In this document: piece after piece, positions 33,305 through 42,791 of the stretch
Numbering within the stretch: position 1 is the stretch's first letter
How the letters are laid out: every line of letters starts with the position of its first letter
Assembly: GCF_016741875.1 (NCBI RefSeq)
Contig: NZ_JAERRF010000010.1
Location: forward strand, 124,001 to 188,000
Source: Streptomyces coffeae
GTDB lineage: Bacteria > Actinomycetota > Actinomycetes > Streptomycetales > Streptomycetaceae
Direction: 5' to 3'
DNA length: 64,000 nucleotides
Made by a program: the position numbers and the translations under genes
Notes under the pieces: generated by a model
Seen by the model: only the letters and a program-made list of their open reading frames with translations
Told to the model about the DNA's origin: nothing
The model's database searches: none

Positions 33305-33757
33305 GAGTGACCTCCCCAGGTCAGCCATCGGCGGGGCACCGACCGCGAGGGCGCGTGCCCCGATGCTTCCTGTCCATCCCCCTTGGCTCACCCTTCCCCG
33401 CTTTGACTCCGTTATGTCACCCGGTACATTGACCGCATTCCTCCGGCAATTCCGCATAGCGCACACCTCGCCGCAATCGGTCGAATCGGAAATGTAGTGA
33501 TGCAGGTCACAGAGGAATCCGCCAACTGATCGATTTCCAGGGAGAGATCACCGACGGCAACGGATTCCTTTGTGGCGTAACGTTTCTGACAACCATTCGG
33601 AAAGAAACGCTCTCGCTCTCCGGAGGAGACCCGACGCACAGAGTGACACCCGGGTGTGGGGTCCGGAGACCGGTGCCTTGCTCAACACCCCGAGACCTTG
33701 TCGTGACCAAATCGATGTGTTTACTGTGCGGCTCTCGTCGCATTCCATGCGCGGGCC
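33305..33757. other. Gene-free region upstream of the riboswitch
   Basis: About 450 nt with lower GC than the surroundings between the divergent lipoprotein and cell-wall hydrolase genes. It must contain the promoters for both, and the hydrolase start point should be near its right end. I see no conserved ORF and no further structured RNA that I can name. Confidence 0.5.
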
Positions 33758-33960
33758 TCCTTCGCCGGAGCGCCGAGTCCTGCCGTCGGCTGAGGGGTGA
33801 CACGACGACCTGTCACGGCAGGAGCGGGGGAACCAGGTAGGCGCCGTACCGCGCGACCACGCGGTACGGCTTGGGGTGAAGACGCACCACGGGGCCATGG
33901 CGCCGCGTGCGTGCGGCCGGGCAACTCCAGCCCGAACCCGACAGCTCACCTCGCAGGCGT
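33758..33960 (+). ncRNA. c-di-AMP riboswitch (ydaO-yuaA class)
   Basis: The leader contains the class hallmarks in order: CGCCGAGTCCTGCCGTCGGC, then CACGGCAGGAGCGGGGGAA, a GTACCGCGCGACCACGCGGTAC stem region, CTTGGGGTGAAGACGCACC, and at the 3' end GGGCAACTCCAGCCCGAACC with CCGACAGCTCACCTCGCAGG. In Streptomyces this riboswitch precedes rpf and other cell-wall hydrolase genes and turns them off when c-di-AMP is high. The next gene, 17 nt later, is such a hydrolase. Boundaries are approximate. Confidence 0.9.
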
Positions 33961-33962
33961 AG

Positions 33963-35189
<1,227 letters not shown>

Positions 35190-35210
35190 GCCGCCCGGCA
35201 CATGCTGAGC

Positions 35211-35244
35211 GGGTTGCCCGGGCGGTGCACCGCCCGGGCAACCC
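35211..35244 (+). terminator. Long perfect palindrome terminator
   Basis: A 34-bp perfect palindrome: the arm GGGTTGCCCGGGCGGTG (35211-35227) is exactly complementary to 35228-35244. It lies 22 nt after the hydrolase stop. Confidence 0.85.
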
Positions 35245-35284
35245 AGCACATCCCCCACGGCACCGCTTCCCCGCGACCCCGCCC

Positions 35285-35449
35285 AGGCCCTGTCCTGCCG
35301 ATCTTCGCGGGCCCGCGACGCCTAGCACCGCGCCTCGCCGCGTTGTCGGGATCTTCCGAGTACGCCCAGTACGAGGACGACCCTCCGCCTTGCGATCCAC
35401 GGCACCAGACGCCGCGGGCTGATCCACGAAGATCGACAGGACAGGACCT
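35285..35449. mobile_element. MITE-like element, 165 bp, abutting the DUF1876 stop codon
   Basis: Imperfect terminal inverted repeats: AGGCCCTGTCCTGCCGATCT (from 35285) pairs with the complement of the end at 35449 with about three mismatches over 26 nt. The core 35317-35415 aligns with the element at 12213-12430 (GACGCCTRGCAC..., GAGTACGCCC, CCTCCGCCTTGCGATC, GCACCAGACGCCGC) but lacks its two 28-nt boxes, and its terminal repeats are different. The right end supplies the last bases of the neighbouring stop codon. No coding capacity. Confidence 0.75.
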
Positions 35450-35717
35450 ACATCGTCAGATGAGCCTTGGTGTGTGTGACTTCCTCGATGTCGCCGCCCG
35501 CCTTGCCGATCAGCCGGTGGGCGAGGTTGCTCAGTGCCCTCGCCGCCGCGATCTCCTCGCCGACTCTCGGCTGTGCCGGGTCGTCGGGGTTGCGGTTGGC
35601 GCGGCCCTGGGCCAGCATCTCGGTGCCGTCGTGCATCCTCAGCCGGACCACCGCCTCGGTCAGCGGGCCGACCTCACGGAATTCCATCTGTATGTCGCAT
35701 CCCACGATCGTCTCCAT
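35448..35717 (-). CDS. DUF1876 domain protein
   Basis: A small 89-residue cytosolic protein matching the DUF1876 family: a dsRBD-like pattern of strands then helix (GCDIQMEFREVGPLTEAVVRLRMHDG...; VGEEIAAARALSNLAHRLI). Function is not known. ATG 35717 follows GGAGGTGAT. It is 17 nt downstream of the phosphoribosyltransferase and probably co-transcribed with it. The TAG stop lies on the border of the element at 35285-35449, so the original 3' flank has been displaced. Confidence 0.85.
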   Translation of the reverse strand: METIVGCDIQMEFREVGPLTEAVVRLRMHDGTEMLAQGRANRNPDDPAQPRVGEEIAAARALSNLAHRLIGKAGGDIEEVTHTKAHLTM

Positions 35718-35734
35718 CGCGATCACCTCCTGCC

Positions 35735-36397
35735 TTACCCTCCAGGATGCGCCTCCCCCGTCTCTCCGGTCGAGTGGGACAGCAGCTCCACGACCTCGGC
35801 GTCCCCGGTCTGGGAGAAGTCCTGGTACCACTCGCCGACCGCGGAGAACTCCGGCGGTGTGGACAGGCACACCACCTCGTCCGCGTCCTCGCGCAGTGAC
35901 GCGACCGCGTCCGGCGGCGCCACCGGGACGGCCAGGACGACCCGGGCCGCCCCCTGCGCCCGCGCCACCCGGCAGGCCGCGCGTGCGGTGGCGCCGGTCG
36001 CGATCCCGTCGTCCACGATGATCACCGTCCGGCCCTCGACCGCCATCCGCGGCCGCCCCCGGCGGAACCGCCGCGCCTGGCGGACCAGCTCCGCCTGCTC
36101 GGTCCGCTCCACCTCCTGGATGTCCTCCTCGCCGACCCGGCTCATCCGGATGATCGCCTGGTGCACCACCCGCACACCGCCCTCGCCGATGGCGCCGAAG
36201 CCCAGCTCACGGTGGTAGGGGACGCCGAGCTTACGGACGATGATCACGTCCAGCGGTGCCCCGAGGGCCTGGGCGACCTCGAAGGCCACCGGCACCCCGC
36301 CCCGGGGCAGCCCCAGCACCACGGGCCGCTCGTCGCGCAGCGGCCGCAGCGCCTCGGCGAGGCGCCGCCCGGCGTCCATGCGGTCGCTGAAGATCAT
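35735..36397 (-). CDS. Phosphoribosyltransferase family protein
   Basis: A 220-residue protein with a type-I phosphoribosyltransferase fold: PRGGVPVAFEVAQALGAPLDVIIVRKLG (PPi loop region) and the PRPP-binding motif VIIVDDGIATGATA. Orphan members of this family are widespread in actinobacteria, often near stress proteins; the nucleobase is not evident because the hood region is divergent. ATG at 36397. It heads a two-gene unit with the DUF1876 gene and is divergent from the genes at 36522. Confidence 0.88.
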   Translation of the reverse strand: MIFSDRMDAGRRLAEALRPLRDERPVVLGLPRGGVPVAFEVAQALGAPLDVIIVRKLGVPYHRELGFGAIGEGGVRVVHQAIIRMSRVGEEDIQEVERTEQAELVRQARRFRRGRPRMAVEGRTVIIVDDGIATGATARAACRVARAQGAARVVLAVPVAPPDAVASLREDADEVVCLSTPPEFSAVGEWYQDFSQTGDAEVVELLSHSTGETGEAHPGG

Positions 36398-36521
36398 CGC
36401 TCACCCCCGGCACAAAGGCTCTCCTTCGAATCAAGCCGACATTGCCCCGGGCCGCAAACGGGCGGCACCGCCCGCGCGGGCTTCCAGGGCGCATTCCGCG
36501 CCCCGGAGGCACCCTGGAGGT

Positions 36522-36761
36522 ATGAGGAACACGACGAATCCGGGCGCGTCCGGATACCCCGTCTTCGTCGAGCCCTTCGACGCCGACACCCGCTACCGGC
36601 GGGTGAGGCTGCGCGGCCTCGGCTGTGAACCCCTCGAACGGGAGGAGTTCGAGCCGACCGTCCGCCGGGCCTTCCCGGACATCGACTTCGACGATCCGGA
36701 GCAGGTCCACTGGGCCGACCGGCCGGGGCAGTGGCCGGCCTGGCACCCGGGCGAGGCATGA
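36522..36761 (+). CDS. Small hypothetical protein, 79 aa
   Basis: An acidic 79-residue protein I do not recognise. It contains FVEPFDADTRYRRVRLRGLGCEPLEREEFEPTVRR in part and ends HWADRPGQWPAWHPGEA, rich in Trp and Pro. A CTGGAGG Shine-Dalgarno precedes ATG 36522. The stop overlaps the next start by 4 nt (ATGA), so it is translated with the DUF72 gene. Confidence 0.7.
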   Translation: MRNTTNPGASGYPVFVEPFDADTRYRRVRLRGLGCEPLEREEFEPTVRRAFPDIDFDDPEQVHWADRPGQWPAWHPGEA

Positions 36762-37528
36762 CCGTCCTGATCGGCACGTCAGGCTGGCAGTACAAGGACT
36801 GGCGGGGCGATCTCTATCCGGCCGACTGCCCACAGCGGCTGTGGCTGGAGGAGTACGCCTGTGCCTTCGCCACTGTCGAGAGCAACAACGCCTTCTACCG
36901 GCTGCCCGACCACGACCAGTTCGTCACCTGGCGGAACCGCACCCCCGACGGGTTTGTGATGGCGCTCAAGGCCAGCCGCTATCTCACCCACATCAAGCGG
37001 CTGCGCGACCCGCGGGAGCCGGTGGAGCGGCTGATGTCGCACGCACAGGGCCTCGGCGACCGGCTCGGCCCCGTCCTGCTCCAGCTCCCGCCCACCCTGC
37101 GCGCCGATCCCGCGCTGCTGGACACCGCCCTGGGCTGCTTCCCCGCCGGGACCCGGGTGGCCGTCGAACCGCGCCATACGTCCTGGTGGACCGATGAGGT
37201 GCGCGCGGTGCTGGAGCGCTACGGCGCCGCGCTGTGCTGGGCGGACGCCGGATCGCGACCGGCCGCCCCGCTGTGGCGCACCGCCGGGTGGGGCTATCTG
37301 CGCTTCCACGGCGGCCGCGCCCACCCGGCCCCGCGCTACGGCGCCCAGGCGCTGGGCACCTGGGCGCACCGGGTGGCCGAGACCTGGCCGGGCGGTGCCG
37401 AGGTGTACGCGTACTTCAACAACGACACGGGCGGGGCGGCGGTGCACGACGCCGCCGCCTTCGCCCGGTCGCTGTCCAAGCTGGGCCGGGAGGTCAGCCG
37501 TACGCCTTCCACACTGCCAGTCGGCTGA
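36758..37528 (+). CDS. DUF72 family protein
   Basis: A 256-residue TIM-barrel-like protein of the DUF72 (YecE) family: IGTSGWQYKDWRGDLYP at the start, VESNNAFYRLP, FVMALKASRYLTHIKRL, GPVLLQLPP, VAVEPRHTSWW and VYAYFNNDTGGAAVHDA at the end. No signal peptide, hence cytosolic. The family's biochemical role is unsettled. It is coupled to the small ORF upstream and converges with the sugar permease gene. Confidence 0.92.
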   Translation: MTVLIGTSGWQYKDWRGDLYPADCPQRLWLEEYACAFATVESNNAFYRLPDHDQFVTWRNRTPDGFVMALKASRYLTHIKRLRDPREPVERLMSHAQGLGDRLGPVLLQLPPTLRADPALLDTALGCFPAGTRVAVEPRHTSWWTDEVRAVLERYGAALCWADAGSRPAAPLWRTAGWGYLRFHGGRAHPAPRYGAQALGTWAHRVAETWPGGAEVYAYFNNDTGGAAVHDAAAFARSLSKLGREVSRTPSTLPVG

Positions 37529-37585
37529 GCGGCCTCGCTGAAGTCCGGTGGGGTCGGGGCACTTCCCGCGGAGCGGCTGGCCGGC

Positions 37586-38410
37586 TCACTCCTTGACGGC
37601 GCCGCCGAGCATCCCTTCGATGAAGCGGCGCTGGAGCGCCACGTAGACCACCACCACCGGCAGCGCGATCAGCACCGAGGCCGCCGCGAGCAGGGCCGCG
37701 TCGGAGCTGTGCTGTCCCTGGAAGAAGGCGAGGCCCAGCGGGACGGTGCGATGGGCCTCGTCGCTGACCATGACCAGTGCCATCAGGAACTCGTTCCAGG
37801 TCCACATGAAGGTAATGACCACCATGGTGGAGATCGCCGGGCGGCCCATCGGGACGAGCACCCGCCACAGGGTGGTCCAGGTGTCCGCGCCGTCGATCCG
37901 GGCCGCCTCGATCACCGCCCGTGCACTGCTCCGGAAGTAGGTGCGCATCCAGAACACGCCGAAGGCCAGGGACTGCGCCGTCTGCGGCAGGATCAACGCC
38001 CAGTAGGTGTCGGTGAGTCCGGCCCAGCGCAGATCGAAGTAGAGCGGGACGACCAGGGCCTCCTGCGGCAGGGTGAGCCCGATGACGAAGAGGTGGAACA
38101 GCACGGTGGAGCCGGGGAAGCGCATCACGCCGAAGGCGTACGCGGCCAGGACGGCCAGCACCGTGGTGACCGCCACGACGACCGCGGTGACCAGCAGCGA
38201 GTTGCCGAGGTAGGTGCCGAAGTGGCCACGGCTCCAGGCGTCGGTGAAGTTGCTCCAGTGCGGTCCGTCCTCGGGCAGCGAGAACCCGGTGTCCAGGGAG
38301 TCCTGTGAGCCGAAGGCCGTGGAGAGGATGCCGATCACCGGGGTGAGCGCGATGACGGCGAACAGGGTGAGGATGCCGTAGGTGACACCGCGTTCCAGAC
38401 GTGTGGTCAT
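37586..38410 (-). CDS. Carbohydrate ABC transporter permease, MalG-like
   Basis: A 274-residue inner-membrane permease with six predicted helices and the EAA coupling loop VIEAARIDGADTWTTLWRVL. It is the last gene of the operon formed by kinase, binding protein and two permeases; its ATG at 38410 overlaps the MalF-like stop by 4 nt. No ATPase gene is present. Confidence 0.92.
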   Translation of the reverse strand: MTTRLERGVTYGILTLFAVIALTPVIGILSTAFGSQDSLDTGFSLPEDGPHWSNFTDAWSRGHFGTYLGNSLLVTAVVVAVTTVLAVLAAYAFGVMRFPGSTVLFHLFVIGLTLPQEALVVPLYFDLRWAGLTDTYWALILPQTAQSLAFGVFWMRTYFRSSARAVIEAARIDGADTWTTLWRVLVPMGRPAISTMVVITFMWTWNEFLMALVMVSDEAHRTVPLGLAFFQGQHSSDAALLAAASVLIALPVVVVYVALQRRFIEGMLGGAVKE

Positions 38411-39321
38411 GACCGCCGCCCTTCGACGAGCCGGGAGACCGTGACGGTCAGGACGAAGATCAGCACCGTGAGGGCCACTCCGACGGCGGCGGCCGAGCCG
38501 ACCTGGTTGGTCTCGAAGGCCCGGTGGTAGACCTCGTAGGCCGGTACGGACGTGGCGTTTCCGGGGCCGCCGCTGGTGGTGATGTAGATCAGGTCGAAGT
38601 TGCGCAGCCCCGCGATGATGGTCAGGGTCAGTGCCACCGCGATCTGCGGCCGGAGGCCGGGCAGGGTGACGGTGAGGAACTCCCGGACCGGCCCGGCGCC
38701 GTCCATCCGCGCCGCCTCGTACAGCTCACGCGGGATCCGCTGGGCCCCGGCGAGGAAGAGGACCATGCACAGTCCGGTGCCGACCCAGGTGCCGACCACA
38801 CCGACCGCGGGCAGCGCCCAGGTGTAGTCGCCGAGCCAGGGGCGGGCCAGTGAGCCGAGGCCGACGGCCCGGAGGATGTCGTTGAGCAGTCCGTCCGGGG
38901 CGAGGAGGGAACGCCAGGCCACCCCGACCACGATCAGCGCCAGCACCTGGGGCAGGAACAGCACGGTGCGGAAGAAGGTCATCCCGCGCACCCGGACCCG
39001 GGACATCACCGCGGCCAGCAGCAGTCCGATGGCCACCGGCAGGGCCGAGTAGAACACGAGCAGCAGCAGGGCGTGGGCGAACGGGGCGCGCAGCGAGGGA
39101 TCGCTGAACAGATCGCGGTAGTTGTCGAACCCGGCCGGGGTGGCCACGGTCAGCCCGTCCCAGTGCACGAAGGACAGCCAGACCGACTGGCCGAAGGGGT
39201 AGAGCAGGAAGACGGCGTACACCGCGAGGGCGGGCAGGAGGTAGAGATAGCCGATGGCGCGGGGCTCACCGGGTGCCCGCCGCCGGTAGCCGCTCTTCGG
39301 CGCGGCGGGACGGGCCTTCAT
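38407..39321 (-). CDS. Carbohydrate ABC transporter permease, MalF-like
   Basis: A 304-residue permease. A short cytoplasmic start (RRRAPGEPRAIGYLYLLPALA) leads into TM1; the EAA loop is YEAARMDGAGPVREFLTVTL. The ATG at 39321 overlaps the binding-protein stop by 4 nt. It pairs with the MalG-like protein to import a sugar delivered by the lipoprotein encoded upstream. Confidence 0.92.
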   Translation of the reverse strand: MKARPAAPKSGYRRRAPGEPRAIGYLYLLPALAVYAVFLLYPFGQSVWLSFVHWDGLTVATPAGFDNYRDLFSDPSLRAPFAHALLLLVFYSALPVAIGLLLAAVMSRVRVRGMTFFRTVLFLPQVLALIVVGVAWRSLLAPDGLLNDILRAVGLGSLARPWLGDYTWALPAVGVVGTWVGTGLCMVLFLAGAQRIPRELYEAARMDGAGPVREFLTVTLPGLRPQIAVALTLTIIAGLRNFDLIYITTSGGPGNATSVPAYEVYHRAFETNQVGSAAAVGVALTVLIFVLTVTVSRLVEGRRS

Positions 39322-40748
39322 CGGGTGCCCGCCGGGTCCGGCTTCGCCGCGTGGCGTTTCCGCTGTTCCGCGATGAAGCGGCCGTAGTCCCGCTGGAGCG
39401 TGGTGGCCAGCTTCCCGGGTGAGGTCTTCCCGCTGACGACGCCCTGGAGGGCGGCCGAGAGGGTGTCGTAGAAGGTGGGGGTGGCGTAGTCCAGGTACGG
39501 CACGAGGCCGTCGGCGGCGCTGAGCCGCTTCCAGCCGTCGATCATCTGGCCGTCGACGGTGTCCGGTTCGACCTCGGCCGCGGCCCTGCCGGGTACGGCG
39601 GGCAGCACACCGTGGCGGGTCATGACGTCGGCGGCGTGGGCGTTGGTGATGAAGTCCAGGTAGGCGGCGGCCACTTCGGGGTGGTGGGAGCGGGAGGTGA
39701 TGGACCAGGCGAGGCCCTGGCCGCCGGTGGTGACGGGGTCGCCACCGGCCTTCGCGGGCGGCGGTGGCATCAGACCCAGCGTGTCGCCCATGGTCTTCTT
39801 CAGATCGGCCAGCTGCCAGGTGCCGGTGAGCAGATAGGCGCCCTCGCCGGAGGCGAACTTCTTGGCCGCGTCGTCGTAGCCGAGGCCGTTGGCGCCCTTG
39901 GGCAGATAGCCGCGCGTCGTCCAGTCGGTGAGGGTGGCCGCGGCGTCCTTGGTGGCGGCGGTCCCGAAGCCGTCGCCCCGGCCGAGGACGGTGTCCCGGG
40001 TGCCGGTGGCGTCGAGCTGGTCCTGGAGCACACCGAAGGTGTGGATGGCGGGGTACTTGTCCAGGTTGCCGAACTGCACGGGCAGTTCGCCGCGGTCCTT
40101 GAGCTTCGCCAGGCCGTCGGTGAACTCCCGCCAGGTCCGCGGAGGTTGGAGGTCCGCCTTCCTCAGCAGCTCCTTGTTGTAGTAGAGGCCGATGTACTCA
40201 CCGGTCTGGGATATGCCGTACAGCCGCCCGGTGCCGAAGTCGGTGCCGTCGGCGGAGACCCGGTTGAGATTGAGCAGGGTGTTCGGGTAGCGGGTGTTCC
40301 AGTCGTAGATCCCGGCGTAGTTGTCGAGCGGGGTGAGCAGTCCGGCCCGGACGAAGGAGACCATGTCGGGATAGCCCTGGTTGGCCTGGATGACATCCGG
40401 CGGGTTGTTCCCGGAGACGGCCAGCTTGAGCGTGGTCTTCAGATCGGCGAAGCTGCGCGCCACCCGCTTGATCCGCACATGGGGGAATTTCCGCTGGAAC
40501 TCCTGGTTGAGCTGCGTCAGTTCGCCGTTCGTACCACCGCGGATCTCCTGGTCCCACACGGTCAGCGTGACCTTCCCGGCCTTCGCCGGATCCGGTACGG
40601 CGGTGGCCGCCCCGGTGCCGGGACCGGCGGCCCCCGAGCCGTCGGTCCCGGGCACACAGCCCGTGGCGAGCAGGACGAGAGCGGCGGCGAGCACGGTGGG
40701 CGCGGTTCTGGCGTGCCGTCGGCGCGCCCCGGAGCCGGGGATTCCCAT
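39318..40748 (-). CDS. Extracellular sugar-binding lipoprotein
   Basis: A 476-residue ABC binding lipoprotein of the carbohydrate (MalE-like, cluster B) family. The signal peptide ends LVLLATGC with the lipid-attachment Cys, followed by a Gly/Ala/Thr linker. The mature domain starts GKVTLTVWDQE and has PDVIQANQGYPDMV and EGAYLLTGTWQLADLKK. ATG 40748 is 6 nt after GAAGGAG; an ATG two codons earlier overlaps the ribosome-binding site. It lies 44 nt after the PfkB kinase gene. The ligand is unknown; the divergent GH4 gene suggests a glycoside. Confidence 0.9.
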   Translation of the reverse strand: MGIPGSGARRRHARTAPTVLAAALVLLATGCVPGTDGSGAAGPGTGAATAVPDPAKAGKVTLTVWDQEIRGGTNGELTQLNQEFQRKFPHVRIKRVARSFADLKTTLKLAVSGNNPPDVIQANQGYPDMVSFVRAGLLTPLDNYAGIYDWNTRYPNTLLNLNRVSADGTDFGTGRLYGISQTGEYIGLYYNKELLRKADLQPPRTWREFTDGLAKLKDRGELPVQFGNLDKYPAIHTFGVLQDQLDATGTRDTVLGRGDGFGTAATKDAAATLTDWTTRGYLPKGANGLGYDDAAKKFASGEGAYLLTGTWQLADLKKTMGDTLGLMPPPPAKAGGDPVTTGGQGLAWSITSRSHHPEVAAAYLDFITNAHAADVMTRHGVLPAVPGRAAAEVEPDTVDGQMIDGWKRLSAADGLVPYLDYATPTFYDTLSAALQGVVSGKTSPGKLATTLQRDYGRFIAEQRKRHAAKPDPAGTR

Positions 40749-40792
40749 GGACATCTCCTTCACGCAGCAGTGAGCGGAATCCGCGGGCGGTG

Positions 40793-41905
40793 TCAGGCGC
40801 CCCGGAAGCCGAGGGTGGGCAGGGCTCTCAGCCGTGGCCAGTCGCGCACATGGGCCGGTATCAGACCGGAGAGGAATCCGTAGCGGTGTGCCAGGTCGCG
40901 GGCATCCGCGGAGCCGCCGCGGGCCGAGCGCTCGGCGCGGTTCCACCACGCGGCCACCTCCGGCCAGCCGGGCGCGGCCAGGGAGCCGCCGAAGTGCTGG
41001 ACCGACAGGGCGGCGGTGAGGTTGGCGAAGGCGAGCCGGTCGGGGAGCGGCCATCCGGCGAGCGTCCCGGTCATGAATCCGGCCACGAACACATCACCGG
41101 CGCCGGTGGGGTCGAGCGCGTCCACGGCGAGCCCCGGCACCTCGGCGCTCTCCCCGGTGACCGAGTCGACGGCCACGGCGCCCTCGGGGCCCTTGGTGAC
41201 CACGGCGATGGGCACCCGTTCGGCCATGGCGCGCACCGCCCGCTCGGGGGTGTCGGTGTCGGTGTAGCGCTGGGCCTCGGCCGCGTTGGGCAGGAAGGCG
41301 TGGGCGTGCGGCAGATCGGGGAGGGCGGCGAGGTCCCAGCGTCCGCTGTCGTCCCAGCCGACGTCGGCGAAGACCTTGCTGCCCTGGGCGTGTGCCCGGC
41401 CCACCCACTCCTCCGGCCGTCCCGGCTCGAAGGAGGCCACACAGGCGCGGGTGCGGGGCGGGGTGCCGGGGACGGCGGGCGGTGGGGCCGGGTGCTCGTG
41501 GGTCACCATGGTGCGTTCGCCCTCGTACGCCATGGAGACGGTGACCGGGGAGTGCCAGCCGGGGACCCGGCGGGAGGGGCTGAGGTCGACGCCCTCGCCG
41601 TTCTCCAGGCTCTCCCAGCAGTAGTCGCCGTAGACATCGGTGCCGAACGCCGCGGCCAGGGTGGTGTGCAGTCCGAGCCGGGCCAGGGCAGTGGCCATGT
41701 TGGCGATGCCGCCGGGGCTCGAGCCCATGCCGCGCGCCCAGCTCTCGGTGCCGCGCACGGGTGCGTGGTCGAGCCCGGTGAGGATGATGTCCAGGAACAC
41801 GGTGCCGGTCAGATAGACGTCGTGCACGGGGTCCGTGGGGGCGCGCAGCGCGGCGAGCGGATCGATCGGATGGATCGGATCGGGTGTTCCGGCCGTGGAG
41901 CTCAC
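40793..41905 (-). CDS. PfkB-family carbohydrate kinase
   Basis: A 370-residue ribokinase-like kinase. The N-terminal motif is SSPGGIANMATALARLG (substrate loop), and the C-terminal ATP/anion-hole motif is LDPTGAGDVFVAGFMTG with the catalytic Asp. GTG 41905 follows AAAGGGG; the frame opening at 42001 would extend across the divergent promoter. First gene of the sugar-import operon, so it probably phosphorylates the incoming sugar or a product of it. It is divergent from the DeoR regulator by 124 nt. Confidence 0.88.
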   Translation of the reverse strand: MSSTAGTPDPIHPIDPLAALRAPTDPVHDVYLTGTVFLDIILTGLDHAPVRGTESWARGMGSSPGGIANMATALARLGLHTTLAAAFGTDVYGDYCWESLENGEGVDLSPSRRVPGWHSPVTVSMAYEGERTMVTHEHPAPPPAVPGTPPRTRACVASFEPGRPEEWVGRAHAQGSKVFADVGWDDSGRWDLAALPDLPHAHAFLPNAAEAQRYTDTDTPERAVRAMAERVPIAVVTKGPEGAVAVDSVTGESAEVPGLAVDALDPTGAGDVFVAGFMTGTLAGWPLPDRLAFANLTAALSVQHFGGSLAAPGWPEVAAWWNRAERSARGGSADARDLAHRYGFLSGLIPAHVRDWPRLRALPTLGFRGA

Positions 41906-41991
41906 CAACGCCCCTTTCTCGGAACGGGGGGTGTCATGGACGTGAGCGACACCCTGCACCTGCCTGACGCTCAATGCAAGACATCGGTCAC

Positions 41992-42007
41992 ACTCGCGCA
42001 AACTCGC
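41992..42007. promoter_or_regulatory. Candidate DeoR operator: 10-bp-spaced direct repeat
   Basis: ACTCGC occurs at 41992-41997 and again at 42002-42007, exactly one helical turn apart, in the 124-nt divergent region between the kinase and DeoR genes. Phased direct repeats are typical DeoR-family sites. Confidence 0.45.
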
Positions 42008-42029
42008 TCAGGTGGAGTAGGTTGCCCCC

Positions 42030-42791
42030 ATGCTGCGAGAGACCCGCCACGAGAAGCTGCTGAGCATCCTCGGCGAGGAGGGTGTGCTCCCCATCGGGGA
42101 GATCGCCACGCGGCTGGGCATCAGCGAGGCCACCGCCCGGCGGGACATCACCGAGCTGGGCCGGGCCGGGCGGCTCACCCGGGTCTACGGCGGCGCGGTG
42201 GCCGCCCCCACCCCGGGCGAGGAGCGCCCGTTCAGCGAGGTGGAGGTCGACGACCTGGCCGAGAAGCAGGCCGTCGCCCGGCGGGCTGCGGAGCTGGTCG
42301 CGGACGGCGATGTCCTGCTGCTGGATATCGGCACCACCACCCTCCAGCTCGCCAAGCAGCTGCGCGGACGGCCGGTCACCATCGTGACCAGCAACCTCGC
42401 GATCTACGACGAACTGCGTGACGACCCGCGGGTGACGTTGATCCTGCTCGGCGGGCAGGTGCGCGCCAACTACCGGTCGATGGTGGGGTTTCTCACCGAG
42501 TCCAACATCCGCCAGCTGCATGTGGGCCGACTCTTCCTCGGTGCGAGCGGGGTGCTGCCGGACGGCAGCGTGCTGGACAGCACCCATGTGGAGGTGCCGG
42601 TGAAGCGGGCCATGCTCGAAGCCACCCGCGAGGTGGTGCTGCTGGTCACCACGGGCAAGTTCCCCGGCGAGACCGGTCTCGCCCGGATCTGCGGGCCCCG
42701 GCAGATCGACACCCTGATCACCAACGCGGCATCCGATCCGGCGACGCTCGCCGTGTTCCGCGAGGCCGATGTGGAGGTACTGACCGTATGA
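42030..42791 (+). CDS. DeoR-family transcriptional regulator
   Basis: A 253-residue regulator. The N-terminal helix-turn-helix is LPIGEIATRLGISEATARRDI, followed by the signature RVYGGAV. The C-terminal sugar-phosphate-binding DeoRC domain shows LLDIGTTTLQLAKQL, TIVTSNLAIYDEL, LFLGASGV and VTTGKF. These proteins sense phosphorylated sugars, fitting the PfkB kinase in the divergent operon. The stop overlaps the GH4 start by 4 nt. It probably autoregulates and controls both transcription directions. Confidence 0.92.
   Translation: MLRETRHEKLLSILGEEGVLPIGEIATRLGISEATARRDITELGRAGRLTRVYGGAVAAPTPGEERPFSEVEVDDLAEKQAVARRAAELVADGDVLLLDIGTTTLQLAKQLRGRPVTIVTSNLAIYDELRDDPRVTLILLGGQVRANYRSMVGFLTESNIRQLHVGRLFLGASGVLPDGSVLDSTHVEVPVKRAMLEATREVVLLVTTGKFPGETGLARICGPRQIDTLITNAASDPATLAVFREADVEVLTV

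Noticed and set aside
35202-35450. Reading frames across the terminator and second element as a small gene
   Set aside because: Frames consist of the palindrome and the MITE core, with no ribosome-binding site or family match.
39612-40883. Plus-strand frame of 423 codons opposite the sugar-binding lipoprotein
   Set aside because: No recognisable domain. The minus strand has a lipobox, binding-protein motifs and 4-nt operon overlaps.
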